64,000 bases of DNA from Phorcus lineatus (taxonomy: Eukaryota; Mollusca; Gastropoda; Trochida; Trochidae): the NCBI GenBank assembly GCA_921293015.1, contig OV121084.1, positions 46,225,864 to 46,289,863 on the forward strand, written 5' to 3'. The notes beneath the pieces are model-generated. The model saw nothing but the letters and a program-made list of their open reading frames with translations. It searched no databases and was not told the origin of the DNA. The stretch's first letter is position 1. Each line of letters begins with the position of its first letter. The position numbers were made by a program, and so were the translations under genes. Below are positions 27,692-41,900 of this stretch, piece after piece.

Positions 27692-27895
27692 TTTGACCAA
27701 GGTTTGGATTCAAAATATGCATTTTGAAGAAAGTTATAACGCTAGATGCAACCGTATATATATAAGCAACTTAGAAGTTTGAAGGTGGTTCAAAACTCGC
27801 TAAACGGACCTCTATAAGCTACTGTCTGGGAGCCAAACCAAGAATCTGACAGTAAATTCATATTACTCAATCGAAAGAACACATTGTAATGTACA
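27692..27895 (+). repeat. Satellite monomer B (204 bp), representative copy
   Basis: B runs from tttgaccaagg to aatgtaca and is a diverged paralogue of A. Both share atatgcatttt near the left end, caaaccaagaatctga near the right end, and a looser match in the middle (A: ggtcaaaatcggataaatgtacctct; B: ggttcaaaactcgctaaacg followed by gacctct). B differs by carrying a short (TA)n tract after gatgcaaccg. That tract sets the unit length: tatatatataagcaac gives 412 bp, tatatatatgcaac gives 410 bp, and tatatatatatgcaac again gives 412 bp. The frame homologous to the long A frame is closed in B by a TGA shortly after the TA tract. Confidence 0.92.
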
Positions 27896-30800
27896 TTTGA
27901 TGAAAGTTTGGTTCAGAAATATGCATTTTCAAGAAAGTTATTGCAAAAGGACTGATTTTATGGTTGTTTTCGACTTAGACTTTTTCCGCGACTTTGGTCA
28001 AAATCGGATAAATGTACCTCTGCTAGGTCGAAACTGGAGCCCAAACCAAGAATCTGATAGCAAATTCATTTTCCTCAATCGACAGGACGCAATGTGATGA
28101 ACATTTGACCAAGGTTTGGATTCAAAATATGCATTTTGAAGAAAGTTATAACGCTAGATGCAACCGTATATATATAAGCAACTTAGAAGTTTGAAGGTGG
28201 TTCAAAACTCGCTAAACGGACCTCTATAAGCTACTGTCTGGGAGCCAAACCAAGAATCTGACAGTAAATTCATATTACTCAATCGAAAGAACACATTGTA
28301 ATGTACATTTGATGAAAGTTTGGTTCAGAAATATGCATTTTCAAGAAAGTTATTGCAAAAGGACTGATTTTATGGTTGTTTTCGACTTAGACTTTTTCCG
28401 CGACTTTGGTCAAAATCGGATAAATGTACCTCTGCTAGGTCGAAACTGGAGCCCAAACCAAGAATCTGATAGCAAATTCATTTTCCTCAATCGACAGGAC
28501 GCAATGTGATGAACATTTGACCAAGGTTTGGATTCAAAATATGCATTTTGAAGAAAGTTATAACGCTAGATGCAACCGTATATATATAAGCAACTTAGAA
28601 GTTTGAAGGTGGTTCAAAACTCGCTAAACGGACCTCTATAAGCTACTGTCTGGGAGCCAAACCAAGAATCTGACAGTAAATTCATATTACTCAATCGAAA
28701 GAACACATTGTAATGTACATTTGATGAAAGTTTGGTTCAGAAATATGCATTTTCAAGAAAGTTATTGCAAAAGGACTGATTTTATGGTTGTTTTCGACTT
28801 AGACTTTTTCCGCGACTTTGGTCAAAATCGGATAAATGTACCTCTGCTAGGTCGAAACTGGAGCCCAAACCAAGAATCTGATAGCAAATTCATTTTCCTC
28901 AATCGACAGGACGCAATGTGATGAACATTTGACCAAGGTTTGGATTCAAAATATGCATTTTGAAGAAAGTTATAACGCTAGATGCAACCGTATATATATA
29001 AGCAACTTAGAAGTTTGAAGGTGGTTCAAAACTCGCTAAACGGACCTCTATAAGCTACTGTCTGGGAGCCAAACCAAGAATCTGACAGTAAATTCATATT
29101 ACTCAATCGAAAGAACACATTGTAATGTACATTTGATGAAAGTTTGGTTCAGAAATATGCATTTTCAAGAAAGTTATTGCAAAAGGACTGATTTTATGGT
29201 TGTTTTCGACTTAGACTTTTTCCGTGACTTTGGTCAAAATCGGATAAATGTACCTCTGCTAGGTCGAAACTGGAGCCCAAACCAAGAATCTGATAGCAAA
29301 TTCATTTTCCTCAATCGACAGGACGCAATGTGATGAACATTTGACCAAGGTTTGGATTCAAAATATGCATTTTGAAGAAAGTTATAACGCTAGATGCAAC
29401 CGTATATATATAAGCAACTTAGAAGTTTGAAGGTGGTTCAAAACTCGCTAAACGGACCTCTATAAGCTACTGTCTGGGAGCCAAACCAAGAATCTGACAG
29501 TAAATTCATATTACTCAATCGAAAGAACACATTGTAATGTACATTTGATGAAAGTTTGGTTCAGAAATATGCATTTTCAAGAAAGTTATTGCAAAAGGAC
29601 TGATTTTATGGTTGTTTTCGACTTAGACTTTTTCCGCGACTTTGGTCAAAATCGGATAAATGTACCTCTGCTAGGTCGAAACTGGAGCCCAAACCAAGAA
29701 TCTGATAGCAAATTCATTTTCCTCAATCGACAGGACGCAATGTGATGAACATTTGACCAAGGTTTGGATTCAAAATATGCATTTTGAAGAAAGTTATAAC
29801 GCTAGATGCAACCGTATATATATAAGCAACTTAGAAGTTTGAAGGTGGTTCAAAACTCGCTAAACGGACCTCTATAAGCTACTGTCTGGGAGCCAAACCA
29901 AGAATCTGACAGTAAATTCATATTACTCAATCGAAAGAACACATTGTAATGTACATTTGATGAAAGTTTGGTTCAGAAATATGCATTTTCAAGAAAGTTA
30001 TTGCAAAAGGACTGATTTTATGGTTGTTTTCGACTTAGACTTTTTCCGCGACTTTGGTCAAAATCGGATAAATGTACCTCTGCTAGGTCGAAACTGGAGC
30101 CCAAACCAAGAATCTGATAGCAAATTCATTTTCCTCAATCGACAGGACGCAATGTGATGAACATTTGACCAAGGTTTGGATTCAAAATATGCATTTTGAA
30201 GAAAGTTATAACGCTAGATGCAACCGTATATATATAAGCAACTTAGAAGTTTGAAGGTGGTTCAAAACTCGCTAAACGGACCTCTATAAGCTACTGTCTG
30301 GGAGCCAAACCAAGAATCTGACAGTAAATTCATATTACTCAATCGAAAGAACACATTGTAATGTACATTTGATGAAAGTTTGGTTCAGAAATATGCATTT
30401 TCAAGAAAGTTATTGCAAAAGGACTGATTTTATGGTTGTTTTCGACTTAGACTTTTCCGCGACTTTGGTCAAAATCGGATAAATGTACCTCTGCTAGGTC
30501 GAAACTGGAGCCCAAACCAAGAATCTGATAGCAAATTCATTTTCCTCAATCGACAGGACGCAATGTGATGAACATTTGACCAAGGTTTGGATTCAAAATA
30601 TGCATTTTGAAGAAAGTTATAACGCTAGATGCAACCGTATATATATAAGCAACTTAGAAGTTTGAAGGTGGTTCAAAACTCGCTAAACGGACCTCTATAA
30701 GCTACTGTCTGGGAGCCAAACCAAGAATCTGACAGTAAATTCATATTACTCAATCGAAAGAACACATTGTAATGTACATTTGATGAAAGTTTGGTTCAGA

Positions 30801-32424
30801 AATATGCATTTTCAAGAAAGTTATTGCAAAAGGACTGATTTTATGGTTGTTTTCGACTTAGACTTTTTCCGTGACTTTGGTCAAAATCGGATAAATGTAC
30901 CTCTGCTAGGTCGAAACTGGAGCCCAAACCAAGAATCTGATAGCAAATTCATTTTCCTCAATCGACAGGACGCAATGTGATGAACATTTGACCAAGGTTT
31001 GGATTCAAAATATGCATTTTGAAGAAAGTTATAACGCTAGATGCAACCGTATATATATAAGCAACTTAGAAGTTTGAAGGTGGTTCAAAACTCGCTAAAC
31101 GGACCTCTATAAGCTACTGTCTGGGAGCCAAACCAAGAATCTGACAGTAAATTCATATTACTCAATCGAAAGAACACATTGTAATGTACATTTGATGAAA
31201 GTTTGGTTCAGAAATATGCATTTTCAAGAAAGTTATTGCAAAAGGACTGATTTTATGGTTGTTTTCGACTTAGACTTTTTCCGCGACTTTGGTCAAAATC
31301 GGATAAATGTACCTCTGCTAGGTCGAAACTGGAGCCCAAACCAAGAATCTGATAGCAAATTCATTTTCCTCAATCAACAGGACGCAATGTGATGAACATT
31401 TGACCAAGGTTTGGATTCAAAATATGCATTTTGAAGAAAGTTATAACGCTAGATGCAACCGTATATATATAAGCAACTTAGAAGTTTGAAGGTGGTTCAA
31501 AACTCGCTAAACGGACCTCTATAAGCTACTGTCTGGAGCCAAACCAAGAATCTGACAGTAAATTCATATTACTCAATCGAAAGAACACATTGTAATGTAC
31601 ATTTGATGAAAGTTTGGTTCAGAAATATGCATTTTCAAGAAGTTATTGCAAAAGGACTGATTTTATGGTTGTTTTCGACTTAGACTTTTTCCGCGACTTT
31701 GGTCAAAATCGGATAAATGTACCTCTGCTAGGTCGAAACTGGAGCCCAAACCAAGAATCTGATAGCAAATTCATTTTCCTCAATCGACAGGACGCAATGT
31801 GATGAACATTTGACCAAGGTTTGGATTCAAAATATGCATTTTGAAGAAAGTTATAACGCTAGATGCAACCGTATATATATAAGCAACTTAGAAGTTTGAA
31901 GGTGGTTCAAAACTCGCTAAACGGACCTCTATAAGCTACTGTCTGGGAGCCAAACCAAGAATCTGACAGTAAATTCATATTACTCAATCGAAAGAACACA
32001 TTGTAATGTACATTTGATGAAAGTTTGGTTCAGAAATATGCATTTTCAAGAAAGTTATTGCAAAAGGACTGATTTTATGGTTGTTTTCGACTTAGACTTT
32101 TTCCGCGACTTTGGTCAAAATCGGATAAATGTACCTCTGCTAGGTCGAAACTGGAGCCCAAACCAAGAATCTGATAGCAAATTCATTTTCCTCAATCGAC
32201 AGGACGCAATGTGATGAACATTTGACCAAGGTTTGGATTCAAAATATGCATTTTGAAGAAAGTTATAACGCTAGATGCAACCGTATATATATAAGCAACT
32301 TAGAAGTTTGAAGGTGGTTCAAAACTCGCTAAACGGACCTCTATAAGCTACTGTCTGGGAGCCAAACCAAGAATCTGACAGTAAATTCATATTACTCAAT
32401 CGAAAGAACACATTGTAATGTACA

Positions 32425-35400
32425 TTTGATGAAAGTTTGGTTCAGAAATATGCATTTTCAAGAAAGTTATTGCAAAAGGACTGATTTTATGGTTGTTTTC
32501 GACTTAGACTTTTTCCGCGACTTTGGTCAAAATCGGATAAATGTACCTCTGCTAGGTCGAAACTGGAGCCCAAACCAAGAATCTGATAGCAAATTCATTT
32601 TCCTCAATCGACAGGACGCAATGTGATGAACATTTGACCAAGGTTTGGATTCAAAATATGCATTTTGAAGAAAGTTATAACGCTAGATGCAACCGTATAT
32701 ATATATGCAACTTAGAAGTTTGAAGGTGGTTCAAAACTCGCTAAACGGACCTCTATAAGCTACTGTCTGGGAGCCAAACCAAGAATCTGACAGTAAATTT
32801 ATATTACTCAATCGAAAGAACACATTGTAATGTACATTTGATGAAAGTTTGGTTCAGAAATATGCATTTTCAAGAAAGTTATTGCAAAAGGACTGATTTT
32901 ATGGTTGTTTTCGACTTAGACTTTTTCCGCGACTTTGGTCAAAATCGGATAAATGTACCTCTGCTAGGTCGAAACTGGAGCCCAAACCAAGAATCTGATA
33001 GCAAATTCATTTTCCTCAATCGACAGGACGCAATGTGATGAACATTTGACCAAGGTTTGGATTCAAAATATGCATTTGGAAGAAAGTTATAACGCTAGAT
33101 GCAACCGTATATATATAAGCAACTTAGAAGTTTGAAGGTGGTTCAAAACTCGCTAAACGGACCTCTATAAGCTACTGTCTGGGAGCCAAACCAAGAATCT
33201 GACAGTAAATTCATATTACTCAATCGAAAGAACACATTGTAATGTACATTTGATGAAAGTTTGGTTCAGAAATATGCATTTTCAAGAAAGTTATTGCAAA
33301 AGGACTGATTTTATGGTTGTTTTCGACTTAGACTTTTTCCGCGACTTTGGTCAAAATCGGATAAATGTACCTCTGCTAGGTCGAAACTGGAGCCCAAACC
33401 AAGAATCTGATAGCAAATTCATTTTCCTCAATCGACAGGACGCAATGTGATGAACATTTGACCAAGGTTTGGATTCAAAATATGCATTTGGAAGATAGTT
33501 ATAACGCTAGATGCAACCGTATATATATAAGCAACTTAGAAGTTTGAAGGTGGTTCAAAACTCGCTAAACGGACCTCTATAAGCTACTGTCTGGGAGCCA
33601 AACCAAGAATCTGACAGTAAATTCATATTACTCAATCGAAAGAACACATTGTAATGTACATTTGATGAAAGTTTGGTTCAGAAATATGCATTTTCAAGAA
33701 AGTTATTGCAAAAGGACTGATTTTATGGTTGTTTTCGACTTAGACTTTTTCCGCGACTTTGGTCAAAATCGGATAAATGTACCTCTGCTAGGTCGAAACT
33801 GGAGCCCAAACCAAGAATCTGATAGCAAATTCATTTTCCTCAATCGACAGGACGCAATGTGATGAACATTTGACCAAGGTTTGGATTCAAAATATGCATT
33901 TTGAAGAAAGTTATAACGCTAGATGCAACCGTATATATATATGCAACTTAGAAGTTTGAAGGTGGTTCAAAACTCGCTAAACGGACCTCTATAAGCTACT
34001 GTCTGGGAGCCAAACCAAGAATCTGACAGTAAATTTATATTACTCAATCGAAAGAACACATTGTAATGTACATTTGATGAAAGTTTGGTTCAGAAATATG
34101 CATTTTCAAGAAAGTTATTGCAAAAGGACTGATTTTATGGTTGTTTTCGACTTAGACTTTTTCCGCGACTTTGGTCAAAATCGGATAAATGTACCTCTGC
34201 TAGGTCGAAACTGGAGCCCAAACCAAGAATCTGATAGCAAATTCATTTTCCTCAATCGACAGGACGCAATGTGATGAACATTTGACCAAGGTTTGGATTC
34301 AAAATATGCATTTGGAAGAAAGTTATAACGCTAGATGCAACCGTATATATATAAGCAACTTAGAAGTTTGAAGGTGGTTCAAAACTCGCTAAACGGACCT
34401 CTATAAGCTACTGTCTGGGAGCCAAACCAAGAATCTGACAGTAAATTTATATTACTCAATCGAAAGAACACATTGTAATGTACATTTGATGAAAGTTTGG
34501 TTCAGAAATATGCATTTTCAAGAAAGTTATTGCAAAAGGACTGATTTTATGGTTGTTTTCGACTTAGACTTTTTCCGCGACTTTGGTCAAAATCGGATAA
34601 ATGTACCTCTGCTAGGTCGAAACTGGAGCCCAAACCAAGAATCTGATAGCAAATTCATTTTCCTCAATCGACAGGACGCAATGTGATGAACATTTGACCA
34701 AGGTTTGGATTCAAAATATGCATTTGGAAGAAAGTTATAACGCTAGATGCAACCGTATATATATAAGCAACTTAGAAGTTTGAAGGTGGTTCAAAACTCG
34801 CTAAACGGACCTCTATAAGCTACTGTCTGGGAGCCAAACCAAGAATCTGACAGTAAATTCATATTACTCAATCGAAAGAACACATTGTAATGTACATTTG
34901 ATGAAAGTTTGGTTCAGAAATATGCATTTTCAAGAAAGTTATTGCAAAAGGACTGATTTTATGGTTGTTTTCGACTTAGACTTTTTCCGCGACTTTGGTC
35001 AAAATCGGATAAATGTACCTCTGCTAGGTCGAAACTGGAGCCCAAACCAAGAATCTGATAGCAAATTCATTTTCCTCAATCGACAGGACGCAATGTGATG
35101 AACATTTGACCAAGGTTTGGATTCAAAATATGCATTTGGAAGATAGTTATAACGCTAGATGCAACCGTATATATATAAGCAACTTAGAAGTTTGAAGGTG
35201 GTTCAAAACTCGCTAAACGGACCTCTATAAGCTACTGTCTGGGAGCCAAACCAAGAATCTGACAGTAAATTCATATTACTCAATCGAAAGAACACATTGT
35301 AATGTACATTTGATGAAAGTTTGGTTCAGAAATATGCATTTTCAAGAAAGTTATTGCAAAAGGACTGATTTTATGGTTGTTTTCGACTTAGACTTTTTCC

Positions 35401-36956
35401 GCGACTTTGGTCAAAATCGGATAAATGTACCTCTGCTAGGTCGAAACTGGAGCCCAAACCAAGAATCTGATAGCAAATTCATTTTCCTCAATCGACAGGA
35501 CGCAATGTGATGAACATTTGACCAAGGTTTGGATTCAAAATATGCATTTTGAAGAAAGTTATAACGCTAGATGCAACCGTATATATATATGCAACTTAGA
35601 AGTTTGAAGGTGGTTCAAAACTCGCTAAACGGACCTCTATAAGCTACTGTCTGGGAGCCAAACCAAGAATCTGACAGTAAATTTATATTACTCAATCGAA
35701 AGAACACATTGTAATGTACATTTGATGAAAGTTTGGTTCAGAAATATGCATTTTCAAGAAAGTTATTGCAAAAGGACTGATTTTATGGTTGTTTTCGACT
35801 TAGACTTTTTCCGCGACTTTGGTCAAAATCGGATAAATGTACCTCTGCTAGGTCGAAACTGGAGCCCAAACCAAGAATCTGATAGCAAATTCATTTTCCT
35901 CAATCGACAGGACGCAATGTGATGAACATTTGACCAAGGTTTGGATTCAAAATATGCATTTGGAAGAAAGTTATAACGCTAGATGCAACCGTATATATAT
36001 AAGCAACTTAGAAGTTTGAAGGTGGTTCAAAACTCGCTAAACGGACCTCTATAAGCTACTGTCTGGGAGCCAAACCAAGAATCTGACAGTAAATTCATAT
36101 TACTCAATCGAAAGAACACATTGTAATGTACATTTGATGAAAGTTTGGTTCAGAAATATGCATTTTCAAGAAAGTTATTGCAAAAGGACTGATTTTATGG
36201 TTGTTTTCGACTTAGACTTTTTCCGCGACTTTGGTCAAAATCGGATAAATGTACCTCTGCTAGGTCGAAACTGGAGCCCAAACCAAGAATCTGATAGCAA
36301 ATTCATTTTCCTCAATCGACAGGACGCAATGTGATGAACATTTGACCAAGGTTTGGATTCAAAATATGCATTTGGAAGAAAGTTATAACGCTAGATGCAA
36401 CCGTATATATATAAGCAACTTAGAAGTTTGAAGGTGGTTCAAAACTCGCTAAACGGACCTCTATAAGCTACTGTCTGGGAGCCAAACCAAGAATCTGACA
36501 GTAAATTCATATTACTCAATCGAAAGAACACATTGTAATGTACATTTGATGAAAGTTTGGTTCAGAAATATGCATTTTCAAGAAAGTTATTGCAAAAGGA
36601 CTGATTTTATGGTTGTTTTCGACTTAGACTTTTTCCGCGACTTTGGTCAAAATCGGATAAATGTACCTCTGCTAGGTCGAAACTGGAGCCCAAACCAAGA
36701 ATCTGATAGCAAATTCATTTTCCTCAATCGACAGGACGCAATGTGATGAACATTTGACCAAGGTTTGGATTCAAAATATGAATTTTGAAGAAAGTTATAA
36801 CGCTAGATGCAACCGTATATATATAAGCAACTTAGAAGTTTGAAGGTGGTTCAAAACTCGCTAAACGGACCTCTATAAGCTACTGTCTGGGAGCCAAACC
36901 AAGAGTCTGACCGTAAATTCATATTACTCAATCGAAAGAACACATTGTAATGTACA
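32425..36956 (+). repeat. 4-dimer (1648-bp) higher-order block with a TA-allele marker
   Basis: The dimers at 33662, 35310 and 36958 carry the longest TA allele (tatatatatatgcaac) linked to aaatttatatt, at a spacing of 1648 bp. The same marker returns at 40254, two periods further on. The dimer before two of them (33250 and 34898) carries the private change ggaagatagtt, also 1648 bp apart. Dimers between the markers mostly carry gcatttggaag. A further long-allele dimer at 32426 lies only three dimers before 33662, so the left edge is irregular. Confidence 0.75.
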
Positions 36957-38604
36957 TTTGATGAAAGTTTGGTTCAGAAATATGCATTTTCAAGAAAGTT
37001 ATTGCAAAAGGACTGATTTTATGGTTGTTTTCGACTTAGACTTTTTCCGCGACTTTGGTCAAAATCGGATAAATGTACCTCTGCTAGGTCGAAACTGGAG
37101 CCCAAACCAAGAATCTGATAGCAAATTCATTTTCCTCAATCGACAGGACGCAATGTGATGAACATTTGACCAAGGTTTGGATTCAAAATATGCATTTTGA
37201 AGAAAGTTATAACGCTAGATGCAACCGTATATATATATGCAACTTAGAAGTTTGAAGGTGGTTCAAAACTCGCTAAACGGACCTCTATAAGCTACTGTCT
37301 GGGAGCCAAACCAAGAATCTGACAGTAAATTTATATTACTCAATCGAAAGAACACATTGTAATGTACATTTGATGAAAGTTTGGTTCAGAAATATGCATT
37401 TTCAAGAAAGTTATTGCAAAAGGACTGATTTTATGGTTGTTTTCGACTTAGACTTTTTCCGCGACTTTGGTCAAAATCGGATAAATGTACCTCTGCTAGG
37501 TCGAAACTGGAGCCCAAACCAAGAATCTGATAGCAAATTCATTTTCCTCAATCGACAGGACGCAATGTGATGAACATTTGACCAAGGTTTGGATTCAAAA
37601 TATGCATTTGGAAGAAAGTTATAACGCTAGATGCAACCGTATATATATAAGCAACTTAGAAGTTTGAAGGTGGTTCAAAACTCGCTAAACGGACCTCTAT
37701 AAGCTACTGTCTGGGAGCCAAACCAAGAGTCTGACAGTAAATTCATATTACTCAATCGAAAGAACACATTGTAATGTACATTTGATGAAAGTTTGGTTCA
37801 GAAATATGCATTTTCAAGAAAGTTATTGCAAAAGGACTGATTTTATGGTTGTTTTCGACTTAGACTTTTTCCGCGACTTTGGTCAAAATCGGATAAATGT
37901 ACCTCTGCTAGGTCGAAACTGGAGCCCAAACCAAGAATCTGATAGCAAATTCATTTTCCTCAATCGACAGGACGCAATGTGATGAACATTTGACCAAGGT
38001 TTGGATTCAAAATATGCATTTTGAAGAAAGTTATAACGCTAGATGCAACCGTATATATATAAGCAACTTAGAAGTTTGAAGGTGGTTCAAAACTCGCTAA
38101 ACGGACCTCTATAAGCTACTGTCTGGGAGCCAAACCAAGAGTCTGACAGTAAATTCATATTACTCAATCGAAAGAACACATTGTAATGTACATTTGATGA
38201 AAGTTTGGTTCAGAAATATGCATTTTCAAGAAAGTTATTGCAAAAGGACTGATTTTATGGTTGTTTTCGACTTAGACTTTTTCCGCGACTTTGGTCAAAA
38301 TCGGATAAATGTACCTCTGCTAGGTCGAAACTGGAGCCCAAACCAAGAATCTGATAGCAAATTCATTTTCCTCAATCGACAGGACGCAATGTGATGAACA
38401 TTTGACCAAGGTTTGGATTCAAAATATGCATTTGGAAGAAAGTTATAACGCTAGATGCAACCGTATATATATAAGCAACTTAGAAGTTTGAAGGTGGTTC
38501 AAAACTCGCTAAACGGACCTCTATAAGCTACTGTCTGGGAGCCAAACCAAGAATCTGACAGTAAATTCATATTACTCAATCGAAAGAACACATTGTAATG
38601 TACA
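35721..38604 (+). repeat. 7-dimer segment, copy 1, repeated at an 8-dimer offset
   Basis: Seven dimers match 39017-41900 at an exact offset of 3296 bp (8 x 412). The markers in order are: gcatttggaag in the first two dimers; atatgaattttg plus agagtctgaccg in the third; the longest TA allele with aaatttatatt in the fourth; agagtctgacag in the fifth and sixth; and gcatttggaag with agaatct in the seventh. The eighth dimer differs between copies. This segment overlaps the end of the 4-dimer block. Confidence 0.85.
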
Positions 38605-39016
38605 TTTGATGAAAGTTTGGTTCAGAAATATGCATTTTCAAGAAAGTTATTGCAAAAGGACTGATTTTATGGTTGTTTTCGACTTAGACTTTTTCCGCGA
38701 CTTTGGTCAAAATCGGATAAATGTACCTCTGCTAGGTCGAAACTGGAGCCCAAACCAAGAATCTGATAGCAAATTCATTTTCCTCAATCGACAGGACGCA
38801 ATGTGATGAACATTTGACCAAGGTTTGGATTCAAAATATGCATTTTGAAGAAAGTTATAACGCTAGATGCAACCGTATATATATAAGCAACTTAGAAGTT
38901 TGAAGGTGGTTCAAAACTCGCTAAACGGACCTCTATAAGCTACTGTCTGGGAGCCAAACCAAGAATCTGACAGTAAATTCATATTACTCAATCGAAAGAA
39001 CACATTGTAATGTACA

Positions 39017-41900
39017 TTTGATGAAAGTTTGGTTCAGAAATATGCATTTTCAAGAAAGTTATTGCAAAAGGACTGATTTTATGGTTGTTTTCGACTTAGA
39101 CTTTTTCCGCGACTTTGGTCAAAATCGGATAAATGTACCTCTGCTAGGTCGAAACTGGAGCCCAAACCAAGAATCTGATAGCAAATTCATTTTCCTCAAT
39201 CGACAGGACGCAATGTGATGAACATTTGACCAAGGTTTGGATTCAAAATATGCATTTGGAAGAAAGTTATAACGCTAGATGCAACCGTATATATATAAGC
39301 AACTTAGAAGTTTGAAGGTGGTTCAAAACTCGCTAAACGGACCTCTATAAGCTACTGTCTGGGAGCCAAACCAAGAATCTGACAGTAAATTCATATTACT
39401 CAATCGAAAGAACACATTGTAATGTACATTTGATGAAAGTTTGGTTCAGAAATATGCATTTTCAAGAAAGTTATTGCAAAAGGACTGATTTTATGGTTGT
39501 TTTCGACTTAGACTTTTTCCGCGACTTTGGTCAAAATCGGATAAATGTACCTCTGCTAGGTCGAAACTGGAGCCCAAACCAAGAATCTGATAGCAAATTC
39601 ATTTTCCTCAATCGACAGGACGCAATGTGATGAACATTTGACCAAGGTTTGGATTCAAAATATGCATTTGGAAGAAAGTTATAACGCTAGATGCAACCGT
39701 ATATATATAAGCAACTTAGAAGTTTGAAGGTGGTTCAAAACTCGCTAAACGGACCTCTATAAGCTACTGTCTGGGAGCCAAACCAAGAATCTGACAGTAA
39801 ATTCATATTACTCAATCGAAAGAACACATTGTAATGTACATTTGATGAAAGTTTGGTTCAGAAATATGCATTTTCAAGAAAGTTATTGCAAAAGGACTGA
39901 TTTTATGGTTGTTTTCGACTTAGACTTTTTCCGCGACTTTGGTCAAAATCGGATAAATGTACCTCTGCTAGGTCGAAACTGGAGCCCAAACCAAGAATCT
40001 GATAGCAAATTCATTTTCCTCAATCGACAGGACGCAATGTGATGAACATTTGACCAAGGTTTGGATTCAAAATATGAATTTTGAAGAAAGTTATAACGCT
40101 AGATGCAACCGTATATATATAAGCAACTTAGAAGTTTGAAGGTGGTTCAAAACTCGCTAAACGGACCTCTATAAGCTACTGTCTGGGAGCCAAACCAAGA
40201 GTCTGACCGTAAATTCATATTACTCAATCGAAAGAACACATTGTAATGTACATTTGATGAAAGTTTGGTTCAGAAATATGCATTTTCAAGAAAGTTATTG
40301 CAAAAGGACTGATTTTATGGTTGTTTTCGACTTAGACTTTTTCCGCGACTTTGGTCAAAATCGGATAAATGTACCTCTGCTAGGTCGAAACTGGAGCCCA
40401 AACCAAGAATCTGATAGCAAATTCATTTTCCTCAATCGACAGGACGCAATGTGATGAACATTTGACCAAGGTTTGGATTCAAAATATGCATTTTGAAGAA
40501 AGTTATAACGCTAGATGCAACCGTATATATATATGCAACTTAGAAGTTTGAAGGTGGTTCAAAACTCGCTAAACGGACCTCTATAAGCTACTGTCTGGGA
40601 GCCAAACCAAGAATCTGACAGTAAATTTATATTACTCAATCGAAAGAACACATTGTAATGTACATTTGATGAAAGTTTGGTTCAGAAATATGCATTTTCA
40701 AGAAAGTTATTGCAAAAGGACTGATTTTATGGTTGTTTTCGACTTAGACTTTTTCCGCGACTTTGGTCAAAATCGGATAAATGTACCTCTGCTAGGTCGA
40801 AACTGGAGCCCAAACCAAGAATCTGATAGCAAATTCATTTTCCTCAATCGACAGGACGCAATGTGATGAACATTTGACCAAGGTTTGGATTCAAAATATG
40901 CATTTGGAAGAAAGTTATAACGCTAGATGCAACCGTATATATATAAGCAACTTAGAAGTTTGAAGGTGGTTCAAAACTCGCTAAACGGACCTCTATAAGC
41001 TACTGTCTGGGAGCCAAACCAAGAGTCTGACAGTAAATTCATATTACTCAATCGAAAGAACACATTGTAATGTACATTTGATGAAAGTTTGGTTCAGAAA
41101 TATGCATTTTCAAGAAAGTTATTGCAAAAGGACTGATTTTATGGTTGTTTTCGACTTAGACTTTTTCCGCGACTTTGGTCAAAATCGGATAAATGTACCT
41201 CTGCTAGGTCGAAACTGGAGCCCAAACCAAGAATCTGATAGCAAATTCATTTTCCTCAATCGACAGGACGCAATGTGATGAACATTTGACCAAGGTTTGG
41301 ATTCAAAATATGCATTTTGAAGAAAGTTATAACGCTAGATGCAACCGTATATATATAAGCAACTTAGAAGTTTGAAGGTGGTTCAAAACTCGCTAAACGG
41401 ACCTCTATAAGCTACTGTCTGGGAGCCAAACCAAGAGTCTGACAGTAAATTCATATTACTCAATCGAAAGAACACATTGTAATGTACATTTGATGAAAGT
41501 TTGGTTCAGAAATATGCATTTTCAAGAAAGTTATTGCAAAAGGACTGATTTTATGGTTGTTTTCGACTTAGACTTTTTCCGCGACTTTGGTCAAAATCGG
41601 ATAAATGTACCTCTGCTAGGTCGAAACTGGAGCCCAAACCAAGAATCTGATAGCAAATTCATTTTCCTCAATCGACAGGACGCAATGTGATGAACATTTG
41701 ACCAAGGTTTGGATTCAAAATATGCATTTGGAAGAAAGTTATAACGCTAGATGCAACCGTATATATATAAGCAACTTAGAAGTTTGAAGGTGGTTCAAAA
41801 CTCGCTAAACGGACCTCTATAAGCTACTGTCTGGGAGCCAAACCAAGAATCTGACAGTAAATTCATATTACTCAATCGAAAGAACACATTGTAATGTACA
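39017..41900 (+). repeat. 7-dimer segment, copy 2, repeated at an 8-dimer offset
   Basis: This is the partner of 35721-38604. The doubly diagnostic dimer (atatgaattttg near 40072 and agagtctgaccg near 40198) sits exactly 3296 bp after its counterpart near 36776 and 36902. The longest TA allele follows in the next dimer of both copies. The match breaks in the following dimer, where 41902 has gcatttggaag and agagtctg while 38606 has gcattttgaag and agaatctg. Confidence 0.85.

Larger units (their letters stand above)
21305..32425 (+). repeat. Highly homogeneous stretch of the array
   Basis: Most dimers here are nearly identical 412-bp units with the allele tatatatataagcaac. The few exceptions are the short allele near 23228, the longest TA allele near 25695, gcatttggaag near 23601 and 24836, and cctag in the dimer at 24600. 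Within 26-31.7 kb almost the only departures are one-base indels (near 26065, 26563, 27123, 30453, 31534 and 31640), two cgtgac variants (29223 and 30870) and caatcaacagg (31374). This is the best source for a consensus unit. Confidence 0.75.
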
